This document shows, one piece after another, positions 52,422 through 62,790 of a stretch of 64,000 nt of DNA. The translations under genes were made by a program, and so were the position numbers. The notes below the pieces were generated by a model. It worked only from the letters and a program-made list of their open reading frames with translations, searched no databases and was not told where the DNA came from. Numbering within the stretch: the stretch's first letter is position 1; each line of letters opens with the position of its first letter. Origin of the DNA: Silanimonas sp. (lineage in GTDB: Bacteria; Pseudomonadota; Gammaproteobacteria; Xanthomonadales; Xanthomonadaceae); contig NZ_JAPZSC010000020.1 in the NCBI RefSeq assembly GCF_027531545.1, positions 62,001-126,000 of the forward strand, written 5' to 3'.

Positions 52422-54619
52422 ACGACGAGTGGATCAGCTTCGCCAAGGAAGCGGAGGAAGGCGTCGATAGCGCGGTGCCCGGTTGGTGCATCGTGGTGGT
52501 CGACGACGACGAGGAAGTGCACGAGGCCACGCGCTTCGCGCTGCGCCATGTGCACGTACACGGCCGGCCCCTCGAACTGGTGCACCTGTTCTCCGCCACC
52601 GAGGCCCGGCGCGTTCTGCCCACCCTCGACATCCCGGCGGTGATCCTGCTCGACGTCGTGATGGAAACCGAGAACGCCGGGCTCGACCTCGTCGACTTCA
52701 TCCGCAACGACTGCGAACTCGCCGCCACGCGCATCGTGCTGCGCACCGGCCAGCCCGGCTACGCGCCCGAGCTCAGCGTGTTCGCGCGCTACGACATCAA
52801 CGACTACTTCACCAAGGCCGAGCTTTCGCGCACGCGCCTGATCACCGCCATCACTTCGGCGGTAAAGAGCCACGAGCAGATCCGCACCATCGACGAGAGC
52901 CGCCGTGGCCTCGAGTTGATCGTGCGCTCCTCGCCGAGCCTGCTGCAGCCGCAAGGGCTGGCCAATTTCGCCGAGGGCGTGCTCACGCAGGCCAAGGCCC
53001 TGCTGCGCGGTCCGATCGACGGCATCGTCTGCGCCCAGCGCGGCTCGCCGCTCGACCCGAACGACAACCGCCTGTACGTGGTTGGTGCCGCCGGCGCCCT
53101 CGCCGGCGCGGTGTGGCACCCGCTCTCCGACCTCCATGCCGAACCGGTGGTGGCGGCCATCGCCCGGGCACTGCGCGAACGCCGCAACGTCCACGGTGAC
53201 GACTACAGCGTGCTCTACCTCTCGACGCGCGAGCGCGAGGCGGCGATCTACGTCGCCACGCCGACGCGCCTCAACGACGTCGACCACCAGCTGCTCGAAG
53301 TGTTCGCCTCGAACCTCTCGGCCTGCTTCAGCAACCTGCAGCATTTCGAGGAAGTGCACCGGCTCGCCTTCCGCGACCCGCTTACCGGCCTGATGAACCG
53401 CTCCGGCCTGCTGCGCGAGCTCGACGGCGTGGCCGGACGGCAGGACCTGCGCCTGGTGCTGGTGGACATCGACCACTTCACCGACTTCAACGACGGCCTC
53501 GGCCAAGAGGCGGGCGACCTGCTGCTGAGCGCGGTCGGCCAGCGCCTGCGCGAACGCTTCGGCGGGCACGCCTCGCTCGCCCGCATCGGTGCCGACGTGT
53601 TCGCGGTGGTGGGTGATGCGGAACGCCTCGCGCCGTCCGAGCCGCAGGCCGCCTTCGAACAGCCCTTCGCCTGTGGCGAACACCTGACACCGGCGCGCGT
53701 CACCCTCGGGCTGTGCGACCTCGGCGACTGCACCGACGGCGTCACCGCGCTGCGACACGCCAACATCGCGCTGAAGGCGGCGAAGCGCAGCCTCAACGAC
53801 TCGGCCCTGCTCTACCAGGCCGGCCTCGCCGAACACACGCGGCAGCGGCTCGGGATGCTGGGGCAACTGCGCCGCGACCTGGAAGGCGACCGCCTGGAAG
53901 TGTGGTACCAGCCGCAGGTGGGGCTGGCCGATGGCCGGACGCACGCCGTGGAGGCCCTGATGCGCTGGCCCGATGGCCGCGGCGGCTGGGTGCAGCCGCC
54001 CAATGTGTTCATCCCCCTCACGGAGTACTCCGGGCTGATCGTGCCGATGGGCGAGTTCGTGCTCGACCGCGCCTGCGGGATGCTCGCCGGGCTGGGCAGC
54101 GGCGGCACGGTGCCGGCGCGCATGGCCGTCAACGTCGCGATGCCCCAGCTGCGGGATCCCGGCTTCATTGCGATGGTCGAACGAACCCTGCAGCGCCATG
54201 GCCTCGCCGGCGATCGGCTGGAACTCGAGATCACCGAATCCATCGCGATGGACGAGGCGCTGGTGCTGCGCCGCAGCCTCGAGCATCTCCGCAGCTTGGG
54301 TGTCCGCGTCGCGATCGACGACTTCGGCACCGGCTATTCGTCACTGGCGCAGCTTCGCGCCTTGCCGGTGGATGCGCTGAAGATCGACCGCCGCTTCGTT
54401 TCCGAGCGCAGCGAAGGCCCCGATGAGGCCTTCGTCGAGTGCATCGTGGGGTTGGCGCGCCGACTGGGCTTGTCGACGGTGGCCGAGGGCATCGAAACCG
54501 AGGAACAGTCCCGGCTGATGGGGGCGCTCGGCTGCGAACTGGGCCAGGGCTACTGGCACGCCCGGCCGATGCCGGAGGCGATGCTGAGGCAGTGGCTGGC
54601 GCAGCGCGGGAAGGGCTGA
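52418..54619 (+). CDS. Response regulator with DUF3369, degenerate GGDEF and intact EAL
   Basis: The 733-residue protein has a receiver (VVVDDDEEV; phospho-acceptor Asp79 in ILLDVVME), a DUF3369 domain, GGDEF and EAL. The GGDEF signature is degenerate: LARIGADVFAVV near 390 reads G-A-D-V-F, so no cyclase activity is expected. The EAL phosphodiesterase looks complete: VEALMRW at 512, ITESIAMDE, DDFGTGYSSLAQL, KIDRRFV and VAEGIETEEQ. It should hydrolyse cyclic-di-GMP when phosphorylated by the kinase encoded just upstream, linking the bound ligand to c-di-GMP levels. Confidence 0.92.
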   Translation: MNDEWISFAKEAEEGVDSAVPGWCIVVVDDDEEVHEATRFALRHVHVHGRPLELVHLFSATEARRVLPTLDIPAVILLDVVMETENAGLDLVDFIRNDCELAATRIVLRTGQPGYAPELSVFARYDINDYFTKAELSRTRLITAITSAVKSHEQIRTIDESRRGLELIVRSSPSLLQPQGLANFAEGVLTQAKALLRGPIDGIVCAQRGSPLDPNDNRLYVVGAAGALAGAVWHPLSDLHAEPVVAAIARALRERRNVHGDDYSVLYLSTREREAAIYVATPTRLNDVDHQLLEVFASNLSACFSNLQHFEEVHRLAFRDPLTGLMNRSGLLRELDGVAGRQDLRLVLVDIDHFTDFNDGLGQEAGDLLLSAVGQRLRERFGGHASLARIGADVFAVVGDAERLAPSEPQAAFEQPFACGEHLTPARVTLGLCDLGDCTDGVTALRHANIALKAAKRSLNDSALLYQAGLAEHTRQRLGMLGQLRRDLEGDRLEVWYQPQVGLADGRTHAVEALMRWPDGRGGWVQPPNVFIPLTEYSGLIVPMGEFVLDRACGMLAGLGSGGTVPARMAVNVAMPQLRDPGFIAMVERTLQRHGLAGDRLELEITESIAMDEALVLRRSLEHLRSLGVRVAIDDFGTGYSSLAQLRALPVDALKIDRRFVSERSEGPDEAFVECIVGLARRLGLSTVAEGIETEEQSRLMGALGCELGQGYWHARPMPEAMLRQWLAQRGKG

Positions 54620-54625
54620 GCCGCC

Positions 54626-55090
54626 TCAGCCGCGCTGGAACTCCGCTTCGAACACACGGTAATGCGCATCACGCATGCCGAGCGCCGCATACGTGGCCTG
54701 CGCACGCGCGTTGTCGTTCTCGACGTACAGGCGCAGGCCGCACACGCCCGGCGTGGCGCGGGCCTCGTGCTCCACATGCGCGTAGAGCGAGCGAAACACG
54801 CCGAGGCGGCGTGCTTCTTCGGCGACGAACACGCTCTGGATCCACCACCACCAGCCGTTGCGCCAATCACTCCATTCGGTGGTGAGCATCAGCGTGCCCA
54901 CGGCCCGGCCGTCGTGTTCGGCGACGAGGTAGCGCGCCTTGTGCGGGTCGGCGAGGCCGGCGGCGATGCCGGCGCGGATCGTCGCCGCGTCGAGCACCTT
55001 GGCTTCGGTTTCCAGCGCCATGGCCTCGGCCCAGCGGGCGAGGGTTTCGAGGTCGGCGGACGTGGCGGTGCGGATCGTGGTCGGGCTCAT
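54626..55090 (-). CDS. GNAT-family N-acetyltransferase
   Basis: The 154-residue protein shows the GNAT fold: ARYLVAEHDGRAVGTLMLTT, WWWWIQSVFVAEEARRLGVF (motif A with an R-x-x-G-V acetyl-CoA loop) and RLYVENDNARAQATYAALGM (motif B). The substrate is unknown; the WWWW stretch is a distinctive surface feature. ATG 55,090 overlaps the stop of the monooxygenase gene by four bases. It closes a four-gene operon with ntrB, ntrC and the monooxygenase. Confidence 0.87.
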   Translation of the reverse strand: MSPTTIRTATSADLETLARWAEAMALETEAKVLDAATIRAGIAAGLADPHKARYLVAEHDGRAVGTLMLTTEWSDWRNGWWWWIQSVFVAEEARRLGVFRSLYAHVEHEARATPGVCGLRLYVENDNARAQATYAALGMRDAHYRVFEAEFQRG

Positions 55091-55421
55091 GGGCGCTCGG
55101 TTGGCGGCAAGGGGGCGTCGGAGTCGAGACCGTAGGCGCGCTCGACGCGGGCGATGCGGACGGCGTAGCGGGCGTACCAGTGCTCGCGGCCGCGGCGCTG
55201 GGCGTCGAGGTGGTCGACGTCGCGCTTCCACGCGCGCACCGCGTCCTCGTCACGCCAATACGAGACAGTGATGCCGAAGCCGTCGGCGCCGCGCGCACTC
55301 TCGATGCCGAGGAAGCCCGGCTGGGCAGCGGCCAGCGCCACCATGCGTTCGGCCATCGCGGCGTAGCCGTCGTCATCGACGCGGCGCTGCGAACTGAAGA
55401 TCACGGCGATGTACGGGGGCG

Positions 55422-55425
<4 letters not shown>
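55087..55425 (-). CDS. Antibiotic biosynthesis monooxygenase (ABM) family protein
   Basis: The 112-residue protein fits the dimeric ferredoxin-like ABM fold: PYIAVIFSSQR, AERMVALAAAQPGFLGIESA, FGITVSYWRDEDAVRAWKRD and HWYARYAVRIARVERAY. Members are small oxygenases or haem-interacting proteins with loose substrate preferences, and no active-site residue can be assigned with confidence. The ATG at 55,425 overlaps the ntrC stop (55,422), and its own stop overlaps the acetyltransferase start, so the genes are coupled. Confidence 0.82.
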
Positions 55426-56854
<1,429 letters not shown>

Positions 56855-56858
<4 letters not shown>

Positions 56859-57895
56859 GTCGTGGCCTCCGCGCCCTCATCGGGATCGGGCAGTGGCAAC
56901 AGCACGGTGAACACCGTGTGGCCCGGGCGCGATCGATAGGCCAGCGAGCCGCCATGCTCGCGCGCGATCTGCTGCGCCAAGGGCAGGCCGAGGCCGGTGC
57001 CGTCCGCACGGCCGGACACCAACGGCAGGAAGAGGCGCTCGACGAGATCCTCGGGCACGCCGCGGCCGTCGTCGCCCACCTCGACGCGCACCGCGAGGCG
57101 ATGGCTGCGATCTCCGATCAGCACCTGGTGTTCGGCGCGCGTGCGCAGGCCCACGGTGGTGGCACCGCTCTCGAGCGCGTTGCGCACGAGGTTCCACACC
57201 GCCTGCGTCAGCCGGTCAGCGTCACCCAACAGGTCGGGCAGGCTGGGGTCGTAGTCGCGCACCACCTTCACCGACCAGCCGGCCTCGGCTTCGGCGAGCT
57301 GGCGTACGCGCTCCAGCACGGCATGGATGTTCATCGCCTCGAAGGGCCGCGGCGCGGCGGGATGCAGGATGCGGTCCACGAGGCCGTTGAGGCGCTCGAC
57401 TTCGCTGGCGATGAGGCCGACGAGTTCGCGGCTGTCGGCGTCGCTGGTGCGTCGCGACAGCAGCTGCGCCGCGCCTTTCAGGCCCGCGAGCGGATTGCGC
57501 AGCTCATGCGCCAGTCCGCGCAGCGAGGCGCTCAGCGCCTGCGGCAGCGCGGTGACCGGATCTTCCCCGGGGAACTCCTCGACCGGATGCAGTTCGACGC
57601 GCACGCCCCCCTCTTCGCGCACGCACCAGACGTCGGCGAAGCGCGCCGTCAGGCCACCGAAGCCGAGGCCCACGCGCTGCAGGCGCAGCGCCTGCTCGTC
57701 GTAGGGCACGCGCGGCAGGGCCGAAACGATGCGCTCGCCGCCGTCGAGCTCAGCGAGGCCGAGGCCGATCAGCCGGCGGGCACTGACACCTAGCCAGCTC
57801 GCGAAGGCCGGATTCGTGGCCAGGATTCGGCCTTCGGCATCGAGCCAGAACAGCGGCGTGGCGAGGCGATCGAAGGCGGCGAGGTCGGCGGGCAT
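56855..57895 (-). CDS. ntrB: NtrB-type nitrogen sensor histidine kinase
   Basis: The 346-residue soluble kinase has an N-terminal PAS domain (TPLFWLDAEGRILATNPAFA), the phospho-acceptor His in GLAHELRNPLAGLKGAAQLL, the N-box NLVRNALESG and glycine-rich ATP boxes (VGDDGRGVP, GTGLGLPLAQQIAREHGG). No membrane helix is present, as expected for NtrB, which responds to PII proteins. The ATG at 57,895 has GATACT six bases upstream and no ribosome site, so a leaderless start is plausible. glnA and glnK are not in view. Confidence 0.92.
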
Positions 57896-57901
57896 GGCCG
57901 C

Positions 57902-57907
57902 AGTATC
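57902..57907 (-). promoter_or_regulatory. -10-like box for a leaderless transcript (ntrB)
   Basis: Read on the minus strand, GATACT is six bases before the ntrB ATG at 57,895. The spacing equals that at the other four sites in this window. It would drive the ntrB-ntrC-monooxygenase-acetyltransferase operon. Confidence 0.3.
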
Positions 57908-57984
57908 GCACCAGCATCGGGCATTTGATGCTCGGTACGGCCCGGCCGGGGTGACACGACCGGGGCTGTCGGCCCGCGCGGGCG

Positions 57985-58308
57985 TCAGTCGAGATCGAAG
58001 TAGATCACGACGTCGTCTTCGCAGAAGTCGACCCAGTCGGAGTCCAGGGTCTCGCCACCCTCGAACGTGGCGCGGAACCGCCACTCGCAGTTGCTGGCAT
58101 TGGTGCTCTGGTCCCAGACCAGTTCGGCCGAGTCGCCGGAGGCGATGCCGGAGCCGATGTCGAACGGGGCCCAGGACGCGTCGTCCTCGGACACCTCGAT
58201 TTCCACGATGCGCTGGTTGGCGTTGTTCTCGACCGTGAAGCTGTAGTCCTCGGCAAGGGCCGGCGTGGCGGAAAGGGCAAGCAGGACGAACGGCAGCAGG
58301 TGGCGCAT
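57985..58308 (-). CDS. Small secreted protein (107 aa), unknown
   Basis: The protein has a signal peptide (MRHLLPFVLLALSATPALAE) and an acidic, beta-rich mature part (DYSFTVENNANQRIVEIEVS, SSWAPF-like and CEWRFRATFEGG segments) with two Cys in the mature part (74 and 96) that could form a disulfide. The ribosome site GGAG lies six bases before the ATG at 58,308. No family is recognised; the C-terminus DDVVIYFDLD is very acidic. It lies 90 bases upstream of ntrB on the same strand but is probably separately transcribed. Confidence 0.75.
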   Translation of the reverse strand: MRHLLPFVLLALSATPALAEDYSFTVENNANQRIVEIEVSEDDASWAPFDIGSGIASGDSAELVWDQSTNASNCEWRFRATFEGGETLDSDWVDFCEDDVVIYFDLD

Positions 58309-58427
58309 GGGGGTCTCCGTGATCGTGGGCCGGACAGGTCGGGGCGAACAGCGTCCCATCGCCCTCGCCGGGCAGCCTGCCGGGCAGGCCGCGGTCGCGC
58401 AAGCACCCCGGCCGCCGAGCCCACCGA

Positions 58428-59624
58428 TCAACGCCCGAGGCGCTGCTGCTGGTCGAATGCCTCCGCCCGGTCTTCGCGTCGGGGCGCCAGTCCGAAGAGC
58501 CAGCGCATTGGCGCCCAGCGGCGTACCGCAAACTCGTGGAGCAGCAGACAACCGAACACCGTGCCCCCGAGCACCACCGCGACGTCCGCCAGCGGCCCGA
58601 GCCCTCGCTGTCCCGCCCACCATGCAAGCGGCACGATCAGGCTCTGGTGGACCACGTGCCAAGGCAGCACGGCCTCGTTGGCGTAGGCGAGGCCCGGCCA
58701 CGGCCGGTCGAGGGCGTGGCGCGCCCAACCCAGCAAGCCCAGCAGGACCGCCGCCATGTAAGCGGCGCGCAGGCTGCGCAAGCTCCAGACCTCCCAAGGC
58801 GGCAGGCGATCGTCCACCGCGAACAGCCAAGGGACGTAGGCGAGCGCGAGCACCACCGAAGCCCCGAGGCTCCACCAACGCGCGCGCCGGAGGGTTTCCC
58901 AGACCCCATCGCCCGAACCGAGCAGCAGGCCGAACAGGAAGACGGCGCCGTAGTGGGAATGGTTGTAGAGATCCGGGAAGAAGTCCTTCCGGTCGGGACA
59001 GGCGTCGGCCAACAGGTTCATCGCCAAGGCCGCGGGCAGCGCGAGCCCGAGCCAGAGCACGGGCAGCGGCGCGCGGTGGACGGCCGCGATGGCGGCATGG
59101 CCGGCCCGGGAGCGCCAGACGAAGGCCACGGCCAAGGCGAGCGCACCGTAGAGCCACGCGTAGGGCAGGAACCACAGGTGGTTCCAGGTGATGCCGTAGG
59201 CCCAGCCGCCGAAGGCGTCCTCGGGCCACGGGTGGCCGCCGAAGTAGAGGCCCAGGAAGTCGAAGTAGCCCGGCGGCACATGGCTGCCGCGCAGGGCTTC
59301 GATGTAGGGCTGGACTGGCACCACCAGCAGCATCCCGACCAGCAGCGGCAGCAGCAGGCGGCGACTGCGCTGGCCGATGGCGCGCCACGGCGTCGACCAC
59401 GGCCGCGCCAGGCCAAGGGCGATGCCCGACAGGAGGAACAGCAGGGGCATGCGCCAGCGGTTGAGCAGCGTCATCGGCACCTCCAGCCAGGCGGTCTGGT
59501 GCGCGGACTTGATGTGGTAGTCCCAGTCCGCCACGTAGACGAGGCCCACGTGGTAGAGCACCAGCAGGCCGAAGGCGAGCACGCGGAGCGCGTCGATGTC
59601 GTGGCGGCGGTGGGCGGCGGGCAT
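58428..59624 (-). CDS. Acyltransferase family 3 membrane protein (OafA/YrhL type)
   Basis: The 398-residue protein has about ten membrane helices and the acyltransferase-3 opening: RRHDIDALRVLAFGLLVLYH, with a following NRWRMPLLFLLSGIALGLAR block and an HLWFLPYAWLYG motif. These enzymes O-acetylate or acylate sugars of peptidoglycan, lipopolysaccharide or exported glycans at the inner membrane. The substrate cannot be told from context. The start ATG 59,624 has GGAGAA before it. It has no neighbour in a polysaccharide cluster. Confidence 0.88.
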   Translation of the reverse strand: MPAAHRRHDIDALRVLAFGLLVLYHVGLVYVADWDYHIKSAHQTAWLEVPMTLLNRWRMPLLFLLSGIALGLARPWSTPWRAIGQRSRRLLLPLLVGMLLVVPVQPYIEALRGSHVPPGYFDFLGLYFGGHPWPEDAFGGWAYGITWNHLWFLPYAWLYGALALAVAFVWRSRAGHAAIAAVHRAPLPVLWLGLALPAALAMNLLADACPDRKDFFPDLYNHSHYGAVFLFGLLLGSGDGVWETLRRARWWSLGASVVLALAYVPWLFAVDDRLPPWEVWSLRSLRAAYMAAVLLGLLGWARHALDRPWPGLAYANEAVLPWHVVHQSLIVPLAWWAGQRGLGPLADVAVVLGGTVFGCLLLHEFAVRRWAPMRWLFGLAPRREDRAEAFDQQQRLGR

Positions 59625-59791
59625 GGGCTTCTCCGAGGGGAGGCACCAGCGTGGGTGATGCCCCCGCGGCCCGGACGGGTGCGGTGACGGAACGCCGGAA
59701 TCCGGGGAGCACCAGCACGGCACGCGTCGACGACGGGACGAATGGCGGTCCTCCGGGGACGAGCCGCCGCCACCACGCGCAGGGCCCCCAC

Positions 59792-59797
59792 TAGACT
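59792..59797 (+). promoter_or_regulatory. -10-like box for a leaderless transcript (LytTR gene)
   Basis: TAGACT is six bases before the ATG at 59,804, with no ribosome site in between. It supports that ATG, rather than one inside the gene, as the ancestral start of the interrupted LytTR gene. Confidence 0.35.
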
Positions 59798-59803
59798 GCG
59801 CCG

Positions 59804-60718
59804 ATGCCTCCCGTCCCGCTGTTCGAGCGCTGGCTGCTCGCCCTCCACCGCCGCCCTCTCCTCGTTGCGGCGCTGGCGTGGAGCGTGGTCTACATGCTGT
59901 CGGGCTGGTTCGAGACGCGCACGATGCAGATGGAGTACGCGCGGCTCGGCATCGACACGGATCCGTGAGAAATCCCCACCTGGCAGGGAACGAGCGCGCT
60001 GTCCTCACTCATGCTCGTCGCGCTGGTCGGCTGGGCCGAGGCGCGCTGGCCGCTGCGCTGGGGCGAACTGCGCCACCATCTCTTTTGTCACGCGGGCCTG
60101 TCGGTTGCCTACTGCTTGCTGCACGTGGGCGGCATGGTGGCGATGCGCGAGGCGGTGTATGCCTTGCAGGGCGCCGACTACGACTTCGGCGATTGGCCTC
60201 GCGAACTGCTTTACGAGTACCTCAAGGACGCCCGCAGCTATGCGCTGCTGGTCGTGGTCTTCCACTACTCGCGGTCCCTGATGCGGCTGGCGCAGGGCGA
60301 AGCCCGCCTGCTGGACGAGCCGGACGTTGATGCCCTCCCGACCGCATCCGACGCTGCGCTACCGGCCATAGCCCCGACCGACGCGCGCCTACCCCAGCGC
60401 TTCGTCGTAAGGAAGCTGGGGCGGGAGTTCATCGTCGAGGCCGAGCGTATCGAGGCCGCGTTGGCGAGCGGGAACTACGCCAACCTGCATGTGGGAGGGG
60501 CCGTCTACCCGCTGCGCAGCACGCTGGCACAACTCGAAGCACAGCTCTCCACCGAACGCTTCCTGCGCGTGCACCGGAGCGCGATCGTCCGCATCGATGC
60601 CATCGCTTCGGTGGCGGCCGGCGAGGGCGGCGAAGCGAGCTTGCAGCTGCGTTCCGGGCTGGTGGTGCCTTGCAGCCGCCGCTACCGCAGCCAACTGAAG
60701 GATCGGATCAAGGGCTGA
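59804..60718 (+). pseudogene. LytTR-family membrane transcription regulator interrupted by an in-frame TGA
   Basis: From ATG 59,804 the frame reads MPPVPLFERWLLALHRRPLL and continues for 54 codons to a TGA at 59,966-59,968. It then continues in the same frame with coding character (EIPTWQGTSALSSLMLVALV) through two more membrane helices to a C-terminal LytTR DNA-binding domain (RFVVRKLGREFIVEAERIEA, HRSAIVRIDAIASV). Without the stop it would be a 304-residue LytTR protein with membrane helices. A CGA-to-TGA change is the simplest cause. A shorter protein could restart at ATG 60,011, but no ribosome site is seen. It may be a real inactivation or a sequencing error. Confidence 0.75.
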
Positions 60719-60727
60719 CGCTGCCGA

Positions 60728-61519
60728 TCAGCGCCCCAACCGCTGCTGCTCCAGGTCGAAGAGCAGGCGACGATCCTCGTCATCGAACGCGACGGGCACG
60801 GCACCCTCGTCGCTGCCCACCGGCGTCGGCGCCGTGTCCATGCCCCGGAACCGCCGCCGGAACGCGGCCAGCGCGGCAGGGAGGTCCGTGGTGTCGTAAC
60901 CGAGCAGCGCCAGGGCCAGCACCGGGTCGAATCCTTCCGGCGCGGGCGGCGCATCGGCCCGTGGCCATTCGCCGAAACCTTCGGCGGCCAGGCGCGCCCA
61001 AGGGAAATGCGCGGAAGGGTCGGCCTTGCGCGTGGGTGCGAGGTCGGCGTGGGCGATCACCGCCGTCCGCGGGATAGCGAGGCGCGTGCACAGGTCGTCG
61101 AGTAGACGGATGAGCGCCGCGACCTGCGCCTCGGCGAAGGGCTCGGTGCCATCGTTGTCGAGCTCGATGCCGATCGACGCGTCGTTGAGGTCGGTGAGCG
61201 CGCCCCAGCGGCCGATGCCCGCATGCCAGGCACGGGCGCGCTCGTCGACGAGCTGCATGATGCGCCCGTCCTCGGCGACCAGGTAGTGCGCGCTGACCCG
61301 TCCGCCGGCGTTTGCCGACTTCAACGTGCGCAGGGCCTCGTCGAACGAGGCCATCTGCGTGTGGTGCAGGACGATGAGCTGCGCCTGCCGGGCGTCATGG
61401 TTCGGCGAGGGCGACCACGCCGCCAGCGGGCTGCGCTGGGGTGCGCCGGCACATGCGGCAAGCAACAGCGCGACGGCCGCGACCACTGGCAACGACCAAC
61501 CGCGCGTCATCGGCGTCAT
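60728..61519 (-). CDS. amiD: AmiD-like N-acetylmuramoyl-L-alanine amidase lipoprotein
   Basis: The 263-residue protein has a lipoprotein signal (VVAAVALLLAAC, Cys23) and an amidase_2 domain. The zinc ligands are visible: H52 or H53 (IVLHHTQ), H157 and D167 (VIAHADLAPTRKADP), with E119 (IGIELDND) and K165 as expected catalytic residues. It would remove stem peptides from anhydro- or other muramyl residues at the outer membrane. A C-terminal helical domain of about 60 residues ends in LEQQRLGR. The gene overlaps the upstream paralogue by four bases and converges on the LytTR gene with nine bases between. Confidence 0.9.
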   Translation of the reverse strand: MTPMTRGWSLPVVAAVALLLAACAGAPQRSPLAAWSPSPNHDARQAQLIVLHHTQMASFDEALRTLKSANAGGRVSAHYLVAEDGRIMQLVDERARAWHAGIGRWGALTDLNDASIGIELDNDGTEPFAEAQVAALIRLLDDLCTRLAIPRTAVIAHADLAPTRKADPSAHFPWARLAAEGFGEWPRADAPPAPEGFDPVLALALLGYDTTDLPAALAAFRRRFRGMDTAPTPVGSDEGAVPVAFDDEDRRLLFDLEQQRLGR

Positions 61520-62790
61520 GTCGATGGCTCGTTCGCGCCATCACGAACAGCGGCCGGACGAACCGGCAGGGTGAGACGCATCAGGTGGTCGTTCTGCTCG
61601 TATCGCCGGGAACGCAGCGGCACCGAAATGGCGTTGACCGTCCCGTCGAAAACCAGCGGCCTAGGCCCTCCGCGCAGTTCGGCGGGAAGCGCAGCGAAAC
61701 GCTCAGCGTTTGAAAGACCGACGGGCATCGCTTCCATCTGCAGGAAGGCGGCGAGCAGGCGACGCATGGCCACGTAGTCGAGCTGGCGCTCGCTGTAGTC
61801 ACGATAGGCGGGCGTCGCGATATCCATCAGCACGGCGGAGCTCGCGAACGCGATGCGATCGACCCAGCGCAGTGGCGGAGCCTCCAGCGCATGGGGGCGG
61901 TCCTCGGCCGCGGCGCGACGCGCCTCCTCGCTGCAGGCCGAAGCAAAGTGCTGCGCACTCGCGGCGAGCTGCCAATCGATGTCGCTGACTATGGGGGTGA
62001 TCGGCTTGGACCAATGCCATTCCGGCGCGGCAGCCATCTGGCGCTCCAGCTCCGGGAACATCCGGCGCTGGTAGTGCCACTCGCCGCGAAGTGCGTTGCA
62101 CACCGAGCCTTCGACGGCGGGGTCCGGGGCTTCGGCCAGCGCACGACAGCTCGACGGCAGCGGGTCGCTGGGCGCTCGCCGCCGCATGTCGGTGATCAGG
62201 TGCGCGTTCTGATGGACGATGGCGATTCCGATCATGGCGTCGATCAGGACGTCCGGGTTCGTCGCCCAGCGCACCGCACCCAAAGTATCGGTGCAGGTCG
62301 CATCGAGAGCCTCGGCCGTCTGGCCGGTGCTGAACTGAAAGGCCCGCAGGCTGTCGACATTCGTGGGGCCCTCGTAGGAAGGGAAGTCATCTCCGCGCCC
62401 GAGGTACTCCGCACGGCGGTCGCGGTACACCGGCGCGCGCAGCGCGCGGGCGGCGGCCTCCAATCGCTCGCGCGACGCGTCGATCGCTGCGGCACTGGCT
62501 TCCGGCGCTGCATCGATGGCGGCGATGCACGAGGCCCGTTCGTCGCAGCGCAACACGGCGGGGAGACCGCCTTCCGGGCCCGGCGGCAGCGCCATCAGCA
62601 ACTCGAAGCCGTTCTCGCCCTTGCCGGGCTCGTCGCGCTGCATCCGGTCGATCGCTGCCTGTTGCGACGCGGTCGGCGAAGTCAGGCGCCCGTAGGTCCA
62701 GATCGCGGCGAGCAGAAGGATCAGGGCGAGAAGTGCCAGCAGCAGTCGGGACAACCAGCGCCAAGCAAGGGACATGGGCAGGCTCCTCAT
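61516..62790 (-). CDS. Uncharacterised membrane-anchored protein (424 aa), tandem paralogue
   Basis: The protein has one N-terminal membrane helix (LLLALLALILLLAAIW) and a 380-residue periplasmic alpha-helical domain with several conserved Cys (CDERASC, CTDTLG, SSCRALAEAPDP, CNALRGEW). Near the C-terminus LSNAERFAALPAELRGGPRP is shared with the next gene upstream. I do not recognise the family. It is translationally coupled to its paralogue (ATGA at 62,787) and to the amiD-like gene, so a cell-envelope function is possible. Confidence 0.72.
   Translation of the reverse strand: MRSLPMSLAWRWLSRLLLALLALILLLAAIWTYGRLTSPTASQQAAIDRMQRDEPGKGENGFELLMALPPGPEGGLPAVLRCDERASCIAAIDAAPEASAAAIDASRERLEAAARALRAPVYRDRRAEYLGRGDDFPSYEGPTNVDSLRAFQFSTGQTAEALDATCTDTLGAVRWATNPDVLIDAMIGIAIVHQNAHLITDMRRRAPSDPLPSSCRALAEAPDPAVEGSVCNALRGEWHYQRRMFPELERQMAAAPEWHWSKPITPIVSDIDWQLAASAQHFASACSEEARRAAAEDRPHALEAPPLRWVDRIAFASSAVLMDIATPAYRDYSERQLDYVAMRRLLAAFLQMEAMPVGLSNAERFAALPAELRGGPRPLVFDGTVNAISVPLRSRRYEQNDHLMRLTLPVRPAAVRDGANEPST

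Noticed and set aside
59966..59968. Selenocysteine reading of the in-frame TGA
   Set aside because: LytTR regulators are not selenoproteins and I see no SECIS-like hairpin right after the codon; a point mutation or sequencing error is simpler.
58428..60760. Identical QQRLGR C-termini of the acyltransferase and the AmiD-like amidase
   Set aside because: The shared tail is only six residues, the flanking DNA is only loosely similar and the proteins are unrelated, so chance or minor conversion cannot be separated.
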